Below, one piece after another: positions 1-11,939 of a DNA stretch of 64,000 nt. The notes under the pieces were generated by a model. The model was given only the letters and a program-made list of their open reading frames with translations. It was not told the DNA's origin and did no database searches. This stretch comes from Hydra vulgaris (Eukaryota > Cnidaria > Hydrozoa > Anthoathecata > Hydridae): NCBI RefSeq assembly GCF_038396675.1, contig NC_088924.1, positions 34,477,501 to 34,541,500 of the forward strand. Direction: 5' to 3'. Within the stretch, counting starts at the first letter, position 1, and every line of letters starts with the position of its first letter. The position numbers and the translations under genes are program-made.

Positions 1-1
1 A

Positions 2-1610
2 TTTATAAGTAATCGCAACATGATTGAAATTGCACGATTTCTGAGAAGTAAGGCAGGACGAAAAAGTGTGGAATCCGGTTTCAATATTAAACTGATTGAG
101 AACAACGAAATAATTGGAAATTTATTCAATTGTGATAAACTCCCATTGCTATTAAAATTAAAAGAAAGCGAAGAGGTAAGTAAACTATTTCCAAAAAAAT
201 TATTTTATAGCTAGATTGCAATTTATATTATTCATTTTGATTTTTTATGAATGTATAGTTGGTAGAAAAAGATACTCCTATTGTGTATTGCAATGACATT
301 GAAGAACTCGTAGCAATGGTACTTCATCACAGAAGTCAAGAAACAAATGATGTTGATATCAAATTAGGTGAATATGGAGGGCAGGGATTCCTAAAAGTTA
401 CACTGTCAATAACCCTAAAACCAGAGTTAAAAAATAATAAAATTCCAGAGAAACTGAGCAAGAGTGACGGATATGCGTGCAAAGATTTTAAAGATTCAAG
501 CGTCCACAAAACTATTATATTGGCCATTTTGCCTTCATTGAACGAAAAATACCATAACTTGCGGTTAATATTGGATAAGCTAAACATTTCATCCTTAGAT
601 TACACAGTATCTGAAGATCTAAAGATTTTGCTTCAAATGGTTGGAAAACAAACTGCAACATCAAAACACTTTTGTCCGTATTGCATGACGTCATCTCGTG
701 ACTTTCAAAAAGCTGATCATTATACTCTAGAGTCTTTGTGTACATTGTACGACCAATGGATGGCTGATGGTGCAAATTTAAAAAAAGCTAAAAAATACAC
801 TAATGTTGTTAACTCCCCTTTATTAACAGGCAACAAAAACAAAAAAATACTAGAACTTGTAAATATTCCTGGACTACATATACTGCTAGGTGTTGTAGAC
901 AAAATTTTAAAAGAGATTGAAAAAAATTTATTTGAAAACAAGGAGTGTGGGTTACAGTTTGTTAATCAATATCTGTCTATAATAAACATCTGCAGAGTGT
1001 CCTACCAAGGGCAGCATCGTTTGGAAGGCAATGCTTGTCATAAATTGCTTAAAAACATAGGCAGCTTTGAACTGTTTTTTCAAGAGTTTAGTCTTGGAGT
1101 TTCCGCTGCCAAATATATTAAGGTACTTAGAGATTTTGAAAAAATAGTCCATGGTTGTTTTGGAAAATCATTAAGCTCCACGTATGTTAAAGATCTAGAG
1201 GAGTTCTCTACGAGCTATAGAAATCTAAGGGCTACAATTCCTTTGAAGGTACACATAATTGAGCAACATGTTGTTGAATTTATCAACATGAAAGGTGGAG
1301 TCTTTGGTATGATAAATAACTTTTAAATTTGATTAAAAATAATTTATAATCTTAGTAAATAAATACTCTATTTCAACAGTTGAATCGTAAAATTTGCATA
1401 ATTTACGACGAATATTTATTAAATAAACTTGCATTTCTTTTGTACATCTACTGTTCTATAGGCTTAGGTTACTGGACTGAACAAGCTCTCGAATCCATTC
1501 ATCAGGATTTCAATCAGTTTTGGCGAATGAGAAAAGTTGGAGAGCACAGCCCAAACTATATAGAGGCGCTGAAAAACGCGGTTGTTGCTTACAACTACAA
1601 GCACTTTTAA
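2..1610 (+). CDS. 3' part of a three-exon transposase-like gene, unclassified family
   Basis: The reading frame is open from base 2, so the 5' end lies outside the window. Three exons join cleanly: 2-175 (phase 0, donor gtaagt), 259-1306 (phase 1, donor gtatga) and 1462-1610 (stop). The introns are 83 and 155 bp with gt..ag ends. Visible landmarks are GGQGFLKVTLSI early in exon 2, a CxxC pair (FCPYC) near base 675, IPGLHILLGVVDKI, an RLEGNACHKLLKNI block, and a C-terminus GLGYWTEQALESIHQDFNQF created exactly across the second splice junction. I recognise this as a recurrent, repeat-like protein family of invertebrate genomes, but I cannot place it in a named transposase superfamily. A decayed relative lies at 9.1-10.3 kb. 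A possible AATAAA poly(A) signal is at 1751. No internal stop or frameshift is visible once spliced, so this copy may still be functional. Confidence 0.65.
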
Positions 1611-1766
1611 AGTAGCTTTCTATTTGGAAGAATATAGTTTGTAAAAAGTAAAGTGTTAAATCTCCTATGAACAAACGTTTAGTATGACTTTGAAATGTAA
1701 AATATCAATCATAATGTAACCATAAAAATCAGAGTTTTTTTTTTTACTGTAATAAATAATTGTAGC

Positions 1767-2110
1767 AAACCCTTCTCGACCCCTTTTAGCCCTCCCCAGG
1801 GTATGGTTCCAAAAAACACTTTTCAACTTTTTGCTTGTTTTATATTAAACTAGATCAAAGTTCATCGACAGATTTCAAATTACATCAAAAAAAAATTTTT
1901 CGTTTAAAAGTTGAGACCATTTAAGGTTATTTCAGGGGGTAATTTTAGGCTTTGCATTGTTATAAATCTTAAACGAAAAGAGATTTTTTGATGAAATTTG
2001 AAATCTGTCGATGAATTTTGATCTACTTTATGATAGAACAAAAAAAAAATTTACGATTAAAGGAGACGTAGTTCTAGGAAGGGGGCAGTTAGGGATCGGG
2101 GCGGGGTTGG
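1767..2110. repeat. Foldback MITE-like element
   Basis: The two halves are imperfect inverted copies. The arm from about 1851 (TAGATCAAAG...) pairs with the arm ending at 2025 (...TTTTGATCTA), and C-rich outer ends (1771-1800) pair loosely with the G-rich end (2075-2108). It has no coding capacity. It looks like a non-autonomous DNA transposon inserted just downstream of the preceding gene. Confidence 0.55.
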
Positions 2111-2744
2111 TTTAGCTTCAATTACCTTAATTTTTTGCAAGTCATCCTCATTTGCTACCAGTATCAACATACTAAAAATTTGAGTATGCCCCATGCTTAT
2201 TAGCTACCTATCTTGAACAACAAAATTCCTGGGCACTGCCCTAAAATGTGTGTTTTCTCCCCAGACCCCCACTAAAAAAAGTTGTCGTTTACATTTTTTG
2301 AATGAGGAAATGTTTTCTAATGATAATCAAAAATAAAATCTCTGGGGATGTGTTGCAAGGTCTTAGAGTATGTTCCTATGCACCGTGATATATATATTAT
2401 ATATAAGTTTATATATATATATATTATCTATGTTTCCACATTACCACATTTCGCGGCGGTGAGCTCTTCTCTGCCAACGAATTTTCTGGTTTTTTACCTT
2501 TATTTTTTAAGTTTTAGATAGGATTTTACTGCCACAAAGAAAGTAATACACTGCTGCTTTACTGAACATTCAAAAAGTTTTTATAAACCCACAAGTAAAA
2601 ATGTATATAAAATGTCATTGTTATTATCAGTCTTCAATATTTACAAAGCGTAAAAGTCGTTAACTATCAATTAATTCCTATACCGTTCCGTAATAATTAA
2701 AAATTAATTCTTGAACAAATTTTTATTGCGCCTTCTAATATCGC

Positions 2745-3790
2745 GTGCGATCCTGTCCGCTGTCTTTGTTCTATCTTTCTAAATCGACTACTTTTATCTT
2801 TCACCTTAACATATCTTCGTTCTTCCTAAAATCACTTTACTCTTGTTCCGTAGAGCGGGTTATGACGCTCCCTTTGGAGCCGCACTTGTCTTTGCGGTCC
2901 TTGGTAATGTGGCCTCTATATGGCAATTAGCCGGAGGAGGATAAGCCACAATACCTATCAATCACTTCCTACTTTGAACCAAATATCCAAAATATCTGAA
3001 TCTTGCAAAGGTAATTGTATCTGGTTTCTTGGATTACCAATTAACCGGTCTTAAACGAACAACATTTAAAAAAATTAAGAACTCCATTCCGCGAGTTTGG
3101 AAAACAAGATTTAAAGAGGAAGGTCAATCTGATGACTACAACAAATCAAATTTCACCCTAAGAAACTTTATACACCCCCTACAACCGGTTTTGATTACCG
3201 ACCTAACATCAAAATCAATTTACGATTTTCTTATGAAAACGAAATACAGTTTGGGTGTAACAACCCTGTTTACTAGGTGGAACTCTGTTTTTGAAAAGAG
3301 CATGACGGGCACCTCCTCAAAGGAATGGTCCCTCCTCTTTCAAATCATTTTCAAAAGAAATAGTAACAACAAAGCCAGCGAAATAAAATATATAGCCATT
3401 CATTTTGCGCTTCCCACAAACTCAATCTTTAAACGCAGAGGTCATGCGCTTGATGATCTTTGTCCCCAGTGTATGAAAGATAGAGAAACTCTATCTCACA
3501 TGATATATAGCTGTGAAAAAGTACAACCTTTAATTAAATACACAATATTTTTGCTAAATAAGATTTATCCTAGCAGTAAACCTTTTAAAAACACTTTTAA
3601 ATTTTGTCTCTTTGGTTTTGTTGAAAACGCGCCAAAATTTTATATTGGTAATTTATTGCTTGACGAGCTTTTACATTATGTCTATTCTATAGGAATGAGA
3701 GCTTATCATGAGAAAAGTATTTTTTTTATTTTTAATTTTCGCCTTTTCTTTTTACTTTTTTCTTACTTTTCTAAACTCGCTTATTCTTGA
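2745..3790 (+). pseudogene. LINE (non-LTR retrotransposon) ORF2 C-terminal fragment
   Basis: A 253-residue open stretch (3029-3790) ends a LINE ORF2. It contains the zinc-knuckle-like pattern CPQC(8)H(5)C, at DLCPQCMKDRETLSHMIYSC, which is typical of the region after reverse transcriptase in L1/Tx1-like elements. Upstream, in another frame, 2855-2940 reads AGYDAPFGAALVFAVLGNV followed by stops, so the coding sequence is frameshifted and truncated. No catalytic FADD box remains. Some of the final hydrophobic residues (FFIFNFRLFFLLF) may be non-coding read-through. The exact LINE clade is uncertain. Confidence 0.6.
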
Positions 3791-4147
3791 TGCGCTCCGT
3801 TTCTCGACTTGAAAAGCATAGAAAAAATTTAGTAAATATTTCTATGTAATTCTTGTCAAGCAGTCCAAAGGCAATTAGCTGGCGGAATAATGAAATATAA
3901 ACACAATAGCATTAAATCCATACGATGCCTGCGTGAAAACACTGATTAAACTTTCCACGCTCTCCTCAAAGTGGTACATAACCATGCCCATCGATCTCGA
4001 TGAAAAATTTGGATTCTTGCTCGATCTGAGAATATTAGAAAAAATTAATAATAAAAAACGTAATGTCATTTAAAAAACGTCAAATGTTGAATTATGGGAA
4101 CTAAAATTATTTTATAATGTCAAATCCATTTTTATTTTATTTTTGGA

Positions 4148-5267
4148 ATGAAAAAATCAACTTCACTTAGCTGCCAAATACCGTGTGCAGCACATCTACT
4201 TCATTTAGTGGTTATCGAAAGCTTTAAAACGGTTAAGGAAGTTAAAGATGTATTTAAGGCCTGTAGATTTTTGCAACAAGAACACACAATTAAGTTGCAA
4301 GTCAAAAGAGAATTATCAATGCTTGCCAAAATGTACTAAAATAAATTTTTATTAAATCATTACTCCATGTAAAACCAGATGGAACAGTGGTTTAATGAGC
4401 ATGGAATTAATTTTGCACCTTAAACAAGGCTTTGGCATTATTTCTGCTAGTAAATTAAAAACTGATGACATTTTGAGAGCAACCATCACGACTTAAAAAC
4501 AATTTGAAGTCATTGAGAAAATTGTTCCAATTTAAAAAGTGATCAGTGATTTCTCAGAGTGTATTTCTGCAGAGAAACGACCCACAGGATATCTCATAAT
4601 TCCTGGCCAAAATAATATCCTAGAAAAAATTAAGAACTTTATTTTGGTCAATGATAAAACAACAGCTGATTTTGTTTCTAAAATTCTTGCAAATCTCAAC
4701 AAAAAGTTCCTTGACTGTGGTTCTAATATTACCAACAATTTATTGTCACATTTTTTAAACAGTTAAACAATTGAAACTAAGTGAAACTAAGTGAGATCAC
4801 TCAATTCAAAACAAACTCTAGCACCATCTCCAGACCAGGAGCTTACTTTCCTTTTTGAGACGATGAATCAAGACAGTCCACAGTCTAGGTTATTGGAAAC
4901 ATCAATATCAAACCCTTTTGATGGAGAATTAGATGCTTACAAAAGATTGGGGTTCCCACAAAAAAGCAATGACGTTCTGGAGTGGTAGAGGGTTCATTCA
5001 CCACAGTTACCAATGCTCTCTAATGTAGCAAAAAAGGTTATATGCATTCCTGCTTTATTTACTTCATCTGAGCGTGTGTTTTCACAAGCTGGAAATATTG
5101 TCAGTTGAAAAAGAACTCTTCTAAAGTCAGAAACATTGGAAAAGCTTATTTCCATTAAAGAAAATATCTTAAGAGTAACAATTAAAAAATAGAAAATTGA
5201 AGAAGATACTCCAGAGTCTGAAATCGATTTCAAGGTCTGGAATCCAGACCTTGAAATCGATTAATTT
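4148..5267 (+). pseudogene. Decayed hAT transposase (C-terminal half)
   Basis: Broken reading frames on the plus strand carry hAT landmarks. 4148-4339 reads PCAAHLLHLVV, the histidine-containing segment that follows the RNase-H-like core. 4539-4766 and 4791-4988 supply the middle. Around 5000-5120 the C-terminal dimerisation signature LPMLSNVAKKVICIPALFTS then SSERVFSQAGNIVS can be read in frame through two stop codons. The copy is therefore inactive. It ends in a near-perfect palindrome at 5222-5262. Confidence 0.7.
5222..5262. repeat. 19-bp perfect inverted repeat, 3-bp spacer
   Basis: AATCGATTTCAAGGTCTGG (5222-5240) is followed after AAT by its exact reverse complement (5244-5262). It lies at the end of the hAT coding relic and would form a tight hairpin. 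It may be a snap-back duplication made during repair. Confidence 0.85.
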
Positions 5268-5269
5268 TA

Positions 5270-6480
5270 ATTAAGTTAAATATACTTTTATATTTTTTCA
5301 ATTGATGTACTCAATTTGAAATAAAATAAATAATAGAACAAAGCTGTGAAACTTTTTTTTCATTCTCCCGAACAATACCGACTATTATTTAATACCGAAT
5401 CTTAACAAGAGTCAAAACATATACTACCGTTAGTAATACCGATAAACAATAGTAGACATGCTTAACACCAATGCTCTCGTCACTCCCGACTTTTATCACT
5501 GCCACATTCTCTTAATCGGGACCACTCTCCCAAATGTAGAAAAGAGAAAAAAATACCCTTATTTTTTTGTAATATCTTGAAATAAATTGAAGTTCATCGG
5601 AAAAATTAAATTATCGGAAAAATTAATTTTTTAGCGTTTAAAAATGGCGACCAAGGAGAGTTTGAAACCCCCTCTATTTGAGGGAGTTATCAACTTTACT
5701 AGGTCATAACTTTCGAACGTTAAAATATTTTTTAACTAAATGAGAATTGTACAGATAGACTTTAGTTGCGTTCATAATGGTAGAATATTTTTTTAATGGT
5801 TTTGTTGCCCCCTTCGCTAACAAATATTTGGGCTTTGAGGCTCTGATTTTATGGTAAATTTCAAATAATACGTTAATTACTGTAATAACTTTTACGTTAA
5901 AGGTTAAATGTATAAACAACATTTCACTGTTTTGTATACCTCCTTATGGTGTACTGTAGAAAAAGTTATTATTAGATATTATGACGTTCTTTTTATCTGT
6001 TGCAGTAGTTAAAAAGCATTTTAAAAATTGCTCAATATTGCTCATATTATTTCAAAACGCCAAACGTTAAAAACTCTCATCAAGATAATAGACGCTTAGC
6101 CTGCCTAATTTGTTTTTCAAAAGGATAAGGAATGACAGAAGTTGAAGATGTGTGACATTGAACAGAATAACAAAAGTTTTTTTAAAACCATTTGATTAGA
6201 ACAATAAAAACTTTCCTAATGGCATTTGTTTTAAATGTAGAAAAGCACTAGAAAGACTTGAAAAAAGAAGTTAAAAACATTTTTCTGAGTAAACAGTTTG
6301 ATTTCGCAAAAATATACTAACTAGAAACCAATCACTCAGTAGTTTGTGACATCTGTGAAATTTCTCGAACTGCAGTTACTCCAGGATCAACATCTAAAAA
6401 TAGGAATCAAGTTGGGAAGAGTAAAGTTATCATGACCTGGAACAATAAAAATATATAAAAGGTGCATGGTTTTCATTTGA
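5270..6480. other. Non-coding, AT-rich stretch
   Basis: I see no gene. It holds degenerate repeat-like sequence (an island near 5640-5710 resembling MITE interior). One short peptide with a CxxC (VCDICEISRTAVTPGSTS, near 6350-6410) might be a relic of a zinc-finger exon, but it has no surrounding open frame. Confidence 0.4.
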
Positions 6481-6484
6481 AGAG

Positions 6485-8965
6485 GATCACCGCACCCCCG
6501 CACAGAGACTTTGTTGTGCCCGGGGTTAACTTTTGTTTGGTGCCCCAAACTTTAGATTTCTGGGTATATTGAATTAAGCATGAATTTTACCGTTTATTGT
6601 CCGTATGTCTACTATCAGATTGCAATTTAATGAAAACAATAATTATCTTTGTATCAACTTTTGCTGCACATAAACACTCTATATTTGAACTTGGCTATAT
6701 ATGATAAAATGGAAATACAAATACAATTTAAAATGAATGGAATTATATATTTCATTAATAAAATGTTAATTATGAAGACTAGTCAGATCACACTAATTTC
6801 ACTATGCGGGTCTTTCTTCTTTGCGAAACTAGAGATGACATTTTCGCACGATAAAGTCTGGGCAAGGTCGTTTTTAATTGAAATCATTATAATGTTTGTA
6901 AGGCTTTCTTCAGTCATTGTTGATTGCAATTTGGATTTGATGAGAGCAAGTTTACTGAAAGAGCGCACTCGTTCAGCCACTTAAACCGGTATTGTATTAA
7001 AAATGCGAAGCATAATGCAGATCAAAGGTAATATTGATTGAAGACCTTTCTGGTGGATTCTACTGAGCAACTTAATAGAAGAAAGAGATTCTACTTGTTT
7101 AAAATATTTGATCGGTTCAGAACATCTAGATGAAGGATTTCTTCAATCAACTTCTCTTCTTTTACATCATTTATGTAGAGATTTGTCGGGACTTTGCATT
7201 TTTTTTCTGACTAAATTTTTCTTCATCACTAAAAGGAGCTGGAAAACATCATATGAACAAAAACATGTCTGTATTTTTTTGAGCTGTATCCATTCTGTAT
7301 CCTATCTGTTGGAGCAGCGTGTTTTTGAGTGCCTTAACTAAAGTTGGTTGATGATCTTCTAAACCAAGTTCTTCAAGAAGTTTCAATGACTTCAGTATTT
7401 CTTTTGGTCATTTCGACAATGGCTAGACAGCGTCTATGCGCATACTCTTTCTTGTTTGGGACGTTTAGTGAAGAGGCTACCTAGTTGCCTCTGTCAAAAT
7501 TTTTCAGCGCATGGGGCTACTACTAAAAAGGTTATACAACGATTGAATGTTGTCAATATAGCGCACTGAAAGACATGAACAAAGCTTGAGGATTTTTCTC
7601 GAGAATGATGGCCTGCACTTCTTTGTATACACCGGACATATCAGCCCCGTTATCATAGCACTGGCACCTACAGTTCTTTAAATCCATTTGGTTTTAATCC
7701 AAAACTTCTATAATCAGCATTGCAATGTCGGAACCCTTTTTTTCCACAGACTTTCTACCTTCAGAAAACGCTCTTTTACTATCGACCCCAGTCTGATTTT
7801 TCAAGGCTTCAAAGGCTAATTTCCAGACGGTTTAGTGATTGATTAAATGATATGTTTATAGAATCTGCAGATATTTAAAGATATGTTTTTAATATCTGTA
7901 GGTTTTTCATAAAATAAGAATGCGTCCCAAACTCACCCCAATATCTTCTTCAGAGACCGTTGAAGAATTTGAATGGGAGATTTAAGGATTTAAGGAGACT
8001 CAAGGATTTATCAACGCTGTTGGTAGCATGATCCGTCTGAAAAAATCAATTGTTTTTACAGTTTCGGAATGCAATTATGAATATAAGATTGAAAATAAAT
8101 AAAGTTGTTAACCTATACCTTGAATACTTGGTCGGAAGTAGAATCATTAAATGCCTTTTTTTGTGTGAACTTTATCGAAGCCACACTCTTCCAGTGCGTG
8201 CTTGTTTTTATATTCTTTTACAACTTTTACTACAGCTTTTTTCTGCGTAGAGACCCACAATTATGTTTTCAAAAACTGGACATGACGTTTTTACTCTAAG
8301 ATGTGTGTTACTTATTTATAAATAAAATAAAAAAGTTTTTCAATTGTTTTGAAATCGAAATGGATTTTTATATGAAATTTAATTCTCAAAGGAATTAAAG
8401 AGAAAAGAGTTAAATGCAGTTTCACAATATCAAATTAATTGGAATAAATGCATTGAGAAAGAATATTTGAAAAGTGTTGGAATGAGGGTAACTTATCTGA
8501 TTTATGTAACATAACATTTACAATCTTTTAAAACAAACCTTTTGTTCGGAGAAGTGTTATGTAATTCGAATTTTAACTTCATTTAAATTGGAGCCATTGC
8601 AATCAGTCCTGCTACGCAGAAAAAATAGAAGTTATGAAATTTCCATTTAAATTCAATTTCATTTCATGTTACAAAATTCTAAAATCTTACAAAATATCTT
8701 ACTCAAAAAAAAATCTTCTATTTTGTCTTAAACTTTTTGCATAAATTTATGCAAATAATCTTCCTTTTTTCCTCTCTTGACAATTATTACCATCTTCATT
8801 AATACTTAGGGTTGGTGGGTGTCATTAACGCCGCTTTTTGTACCATGATTATTAAAATTTTAACAAAATCTTTTGTTGAGGGTTGCACGTGCCCCCAATG
8901 TCCGTGTGCCTAGGTTAAAAGTACCCAATGCCCCCTCCTCCTTTGGGCTGCCCTGCCCTTGCACT
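6485..8965 (-). mobile_element. Probable hAT element with degraded ends
   Basis: A minus-strand hAT coding relic (6783-7830) is bracketed by GC-rich stretches unlike the surrounding AT-rich DNA, at 6488-6550 (GTGCCCGGGG) and 8880-8960 (GTGCCCCCAATGTCC, then GGGCTGCCCTGCCCTTGCAC). These resemble hAT terminal regions, but I cannot match exact terminal repeats or a target duplication. The limits are therefore estimates. Confidence 0.4.
6783..7830 (-). pseudogene. Decayed hAT transposase (ZMYM/DUF4371-like)
   Basis: Reading right to left, the segment near 7640-7700 gives CQCYDNGADMSGVYKEVQ, matching the Q-x-Y-D-N-x-x-x-M-S-G block of DUF4371-type hAT transposases. The 6783-6980 stretch gives ERVRSFSKLALIKSKLQSTM, the conserved hAT C-terminal dimerisation block. 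Several stops and frame changes lie between them, so the protein cannot be made. The family is also the source of vertebrate ZMYM-type host genes, but nothing here suggests domestication. Confidence 0.65.
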
Positions 8966-9100
8966 ATCACAAAAAAAGAGTAAATTTAACAGAAGATCTT
9001 GACAAAAGTAAGATGAACCATTTATAATTGATTTAATATTTTACAATTGAAATTTAAAATAATTATAAAATTATAAAATATTTGAAATATTAAAACTGAA
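7870..9100. other. No gene recognised; probable hAT 5' region
   Basis: AT-rich sequence with only short spurious frames. If the element limits given for 6485-8965 are right, most of this is the non-coding or decayed 5' part of that hAT. The rest (8965-9100) is simple AT-rich DNA. Confidence 0.4.
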
Positions 9101-9109
9101 AACATGGAT

Positions 9110-10330
9110 GTAAATTTCTTTTGATGTTAAGATACACAAGGTGCCGAACTTCAATGCTTAAAAGTATTGAAAAGAATTTGAGGAGGAGAGAAATGAAATC
9201 AAGGTTGCTGTCAAAGGTAAAGCCATTGCCGTTAAACAATCAAAAAGCTATGCAAAGCGCTTTTTCCAATTGAGAAATCAATTTCGGAAATAAACAAATT
9301 TTAAAACACTTGTGGACTTAGTAATACACAGGGTGTCAAAATTCTTAGCATATTTAGAAGCGAGAAGGTAAAAGACTTATTTGAAAGCAATTTTTAATGA
9401 TTATTTTGATGTTGCAGAAATGATTTTTGAAAAAGATTCCAAACAATTGGTTCATTGTAAAAACATTAAAGGACTTATTAACTTAATAATTATTAATCTT
9501 AATTATTAATCTTAATAATTAAGACAGTAATAAAGGAGAGAAAATTATTTAAAAGCTATATTCTAAACGTGGGTATTGACGTTAGAGTCAGATGTTTAAA
9601 AGTTTGTTTAAATATTATAGAAAAATTGACAGAATGTAATGTCAAAGTTTAGCTATGAGGAAGGATTAGGTTATGAAAAAGACGCTAGCGTAGACAAATT
9701 GTTTATTATTGGCTTAACAGAAAACGTGGCTGAATTTCATTCAAATCTTGCAAAAATCATCACTATTTTTAAGCTAAATAATTTAAAATACTTTTGTAAT
9801 TTTTTATAAATTTTTATAAAAAAGTAAATTTTTTGGAATTGAAAGTGTAGCATTAACACATCCTTGCCCTTGGTGTAATATTAACAATGAAAAAATGCAA
9901 GATTTTGAAACTCATATTGAGCTCAGAACTCTAGGAAGTATTCATTCATTAGCTAATGCTTACATTGCATCTTTTATCAACTGCTTTAACCTAGTTGATC
10001 TACTTGATTACGTTACGTATTGAAATCCTAGCTCCAATGGGTAACTTAATGGAATCCAAACAGAACTTATGATAATCTTAAAAAGTATTTTCAACCTATA
10101 GATACCACTTTATTGGCAAACCATTGGAATCAAATTTTGGTAAATTGGTCAATTTAAAGATGGAGAATGTTTTTAACTACTATAAAATATTCATGTGTGA
10201 GATGAATTTCTTATTTTTGACATTTGAATTAGTTTTACTAATGTCAAATTCCAATCTAAATGAAGGATTGGGTTTTTAGTCTGAACAGTTTTGGGAGAGT
10301 AAATATAATGCTTTTTTTAACTTAAAAGAC
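9110..10330 (+). pseudogene. Ruined copy of the 0-1.6 kb transposase-like family
   Basis: Scattered peptides on the plus strand resemble the gene at the start of the window. At 9865-9876 a CPWC motif is followed by a stretch reading ETHIELRTLGSIHSLANAYI, which lines up with CPYC...TLESLCTLYDQWM in the intact copy. Nearby fragments (SEQFWESKYNAFFNLKDYP around 10290) fit the same general layout. Frequent stops and frame shifts show a long-dead copy. Assignment rests on motif order rather than a continuous alignment. Confidence 0.45.
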
Positions 10331-11026
10331 TATCCGCAATGTGTATCTTTTGGAAACTATTATTGATTCTAAATAGAAATAAATATAAATGTGAATATAT
10401 ACCAAAAGACATATTAGTAACCTCCAGATATGTATTTACACACCAATACAAATAATGCATTAAAACAAAATCGAGGTGATTAGAGTTTAGGAACAATATT
10501 ATCTTCTTTTTTTTAATTTTTATTTTCATTTTTTTGTTCTTTTCGTAAATATTCAATAAATTTATACAACAAGATAGTTAAGATAAAAATCGTTATACAA
10601 TAAAAAAATATAACAAAATATACAAGTATAAGAATAAAAACAAAAAAAAGGTTCTCGATTATAAGACCTTCAGGTCTTATAATCGAGAACCGCTCGTGAA
10701 TATTAAGTACATTAAATTAACATGAAATATAAAATAAAAAAACAAAACAACATCGTAGTAATAATTAGCGAGAAGATAAATTTCGTAAGAATATATAAAT
10801 AAAATTGGTATAAAGAAATTCTTTATATATAAACGCAAAAATATTTTAAAAAGTATTATTTTCATAAACACATAAGATATGGATTAGATATACTATAATA
10901 TATTATATTATTATAATATATTACCTTAAGTAATAAGCTTCGTATTCATTTCAAAAGAATTTAAAAAAATAAAAATAAGTCTTCAAAAGATAGAATAATT
11001 TCTTTTAGTTTTTTCTTGAATGAAAG
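10330..11026. other. AT-rich spacer with one perfect palindrome
   Basis: No credible gene. It contains A- and T-rich runs and the 42-bp palindrome listed separately at 10650-10691. Confidence 0.5.
10650..10691. repeat. 42-bp near-perfect palindrome
   Basis: GGTTCTCGATTATAAGACCT (10650-10669), a 2-base centre, then the exact reverse complement (10672-10691). Part of the arm (TATAATCGAGAA) recurs at about 11758-11770. Confidence 0.9.
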
Positions 11027-11250
11027 CTAATTCCGTTCATGGGAAAAATCAAAATTTTTCAAAACTATTATGTTCCAAAGAAAAACTCCTCGAAATGAAA
11101 TACATGACTTTCCAAAATTAATTAGATAAAAAGGTTGCCGAATTAGATTATCATTCCTTAGGTTATATTTATTTTTATCTTTTAAAGTATATAAATTATG
11201 AAAAGAAACATGGGATCCGTTGGTTTTACATTTGTACATAAAACAAAGTA
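11027..11250 (-). pseudogene. LINE C-terminal fragment, interrupted by a pogo-like element
   Basis: The minus-strand frame reads LLCFMYKCKTNGSHVSF, then NKYNLRNDNLI and CISFRGVFLWN, the standard C-terminal tail of a CR1/jockey-like LINE. The homologous tail at 15599-15856 (NVLCFMFKYKT... NKYNLRNKN... CISFRGVFLW) confirms the assignment. The matching upstream part of a LINE thumb domain lies across a 4-kb gap at 15290-15445. The simplest reading is one LINE split by an insertion. Confidence 0.6.
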
Positions 11251-11299
11251 ATGTGGGTGTGGGTATTAAGGTCCAGCGGGTAATAAGACCCACTAGTCC

Positions 11300-11935
11300 A
11301 AACTACGGGAAAATATTATTATTTATTTCATCATTTTACACATTTTACAATGTTATCTATAAATTTAAACAAATATATACAATTACAAGCTGACTGGGGC
11401 AAGTAGAAGTGAAAATGTCTTATCATCAAGCCCCTTTGTGAAAAACAGAAAAATACAATAAAATTTTACATCTTCCAATATTATATAAAAAAGTGAAATT
11501 AATAAGTTTGACAAAAAAAAATTTAAAGTTAAAAAAGAAATTAAAAAAAAAAAAAATAAAATAATAAAAAAAAAATAAAATAAAAAAAAACAAAAAAAAA
11601 CAAACAAACAAATAAAGTTAAAAAAGTAAGAAAAAAAATAATAAAATTGTACGTAATGTTTAAAATTAGTAAGTGTTTTTTTATAGTTCTTTTAAATGTA
11701 TCAATAGATTTTATTTTTTTCATATATTTGTCAAGAACCACAAGCGTTGTCCCCGGTATATAATCGAGAAGTCAGATTTTTTGAGTGATGTTAGTGGGAT
11801 GTAGTAATTATTCATTGAGTGTCTTGTTTCATATTTATGATTAATTCTTATTGATATATATATATATATTCTTGTTGATAATTCTTATATAATTATTGAT
11901 TAAATCATGATTAAGTGAAACTTTAAAAAAAATAT
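11300..11935. other. A-rich, low-complexity stretch
   Basis: Dominated by A runs (11510-11640) and a short AT repeat (11848-11868). Apparent minus-strand frames rich in Phe and Leu are products of poly-T composition and are not genes. It may include the poly(A)-type tail of the nested LINE. Confidence 0.5.
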
Positions 11936-11939
11936 TTAG

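Noticed and set aside
11383-11741. Phe/Leu-rich membrane-like proteins on the minus strand
   Set aside because: Translation of an A-rich tract; composition only.
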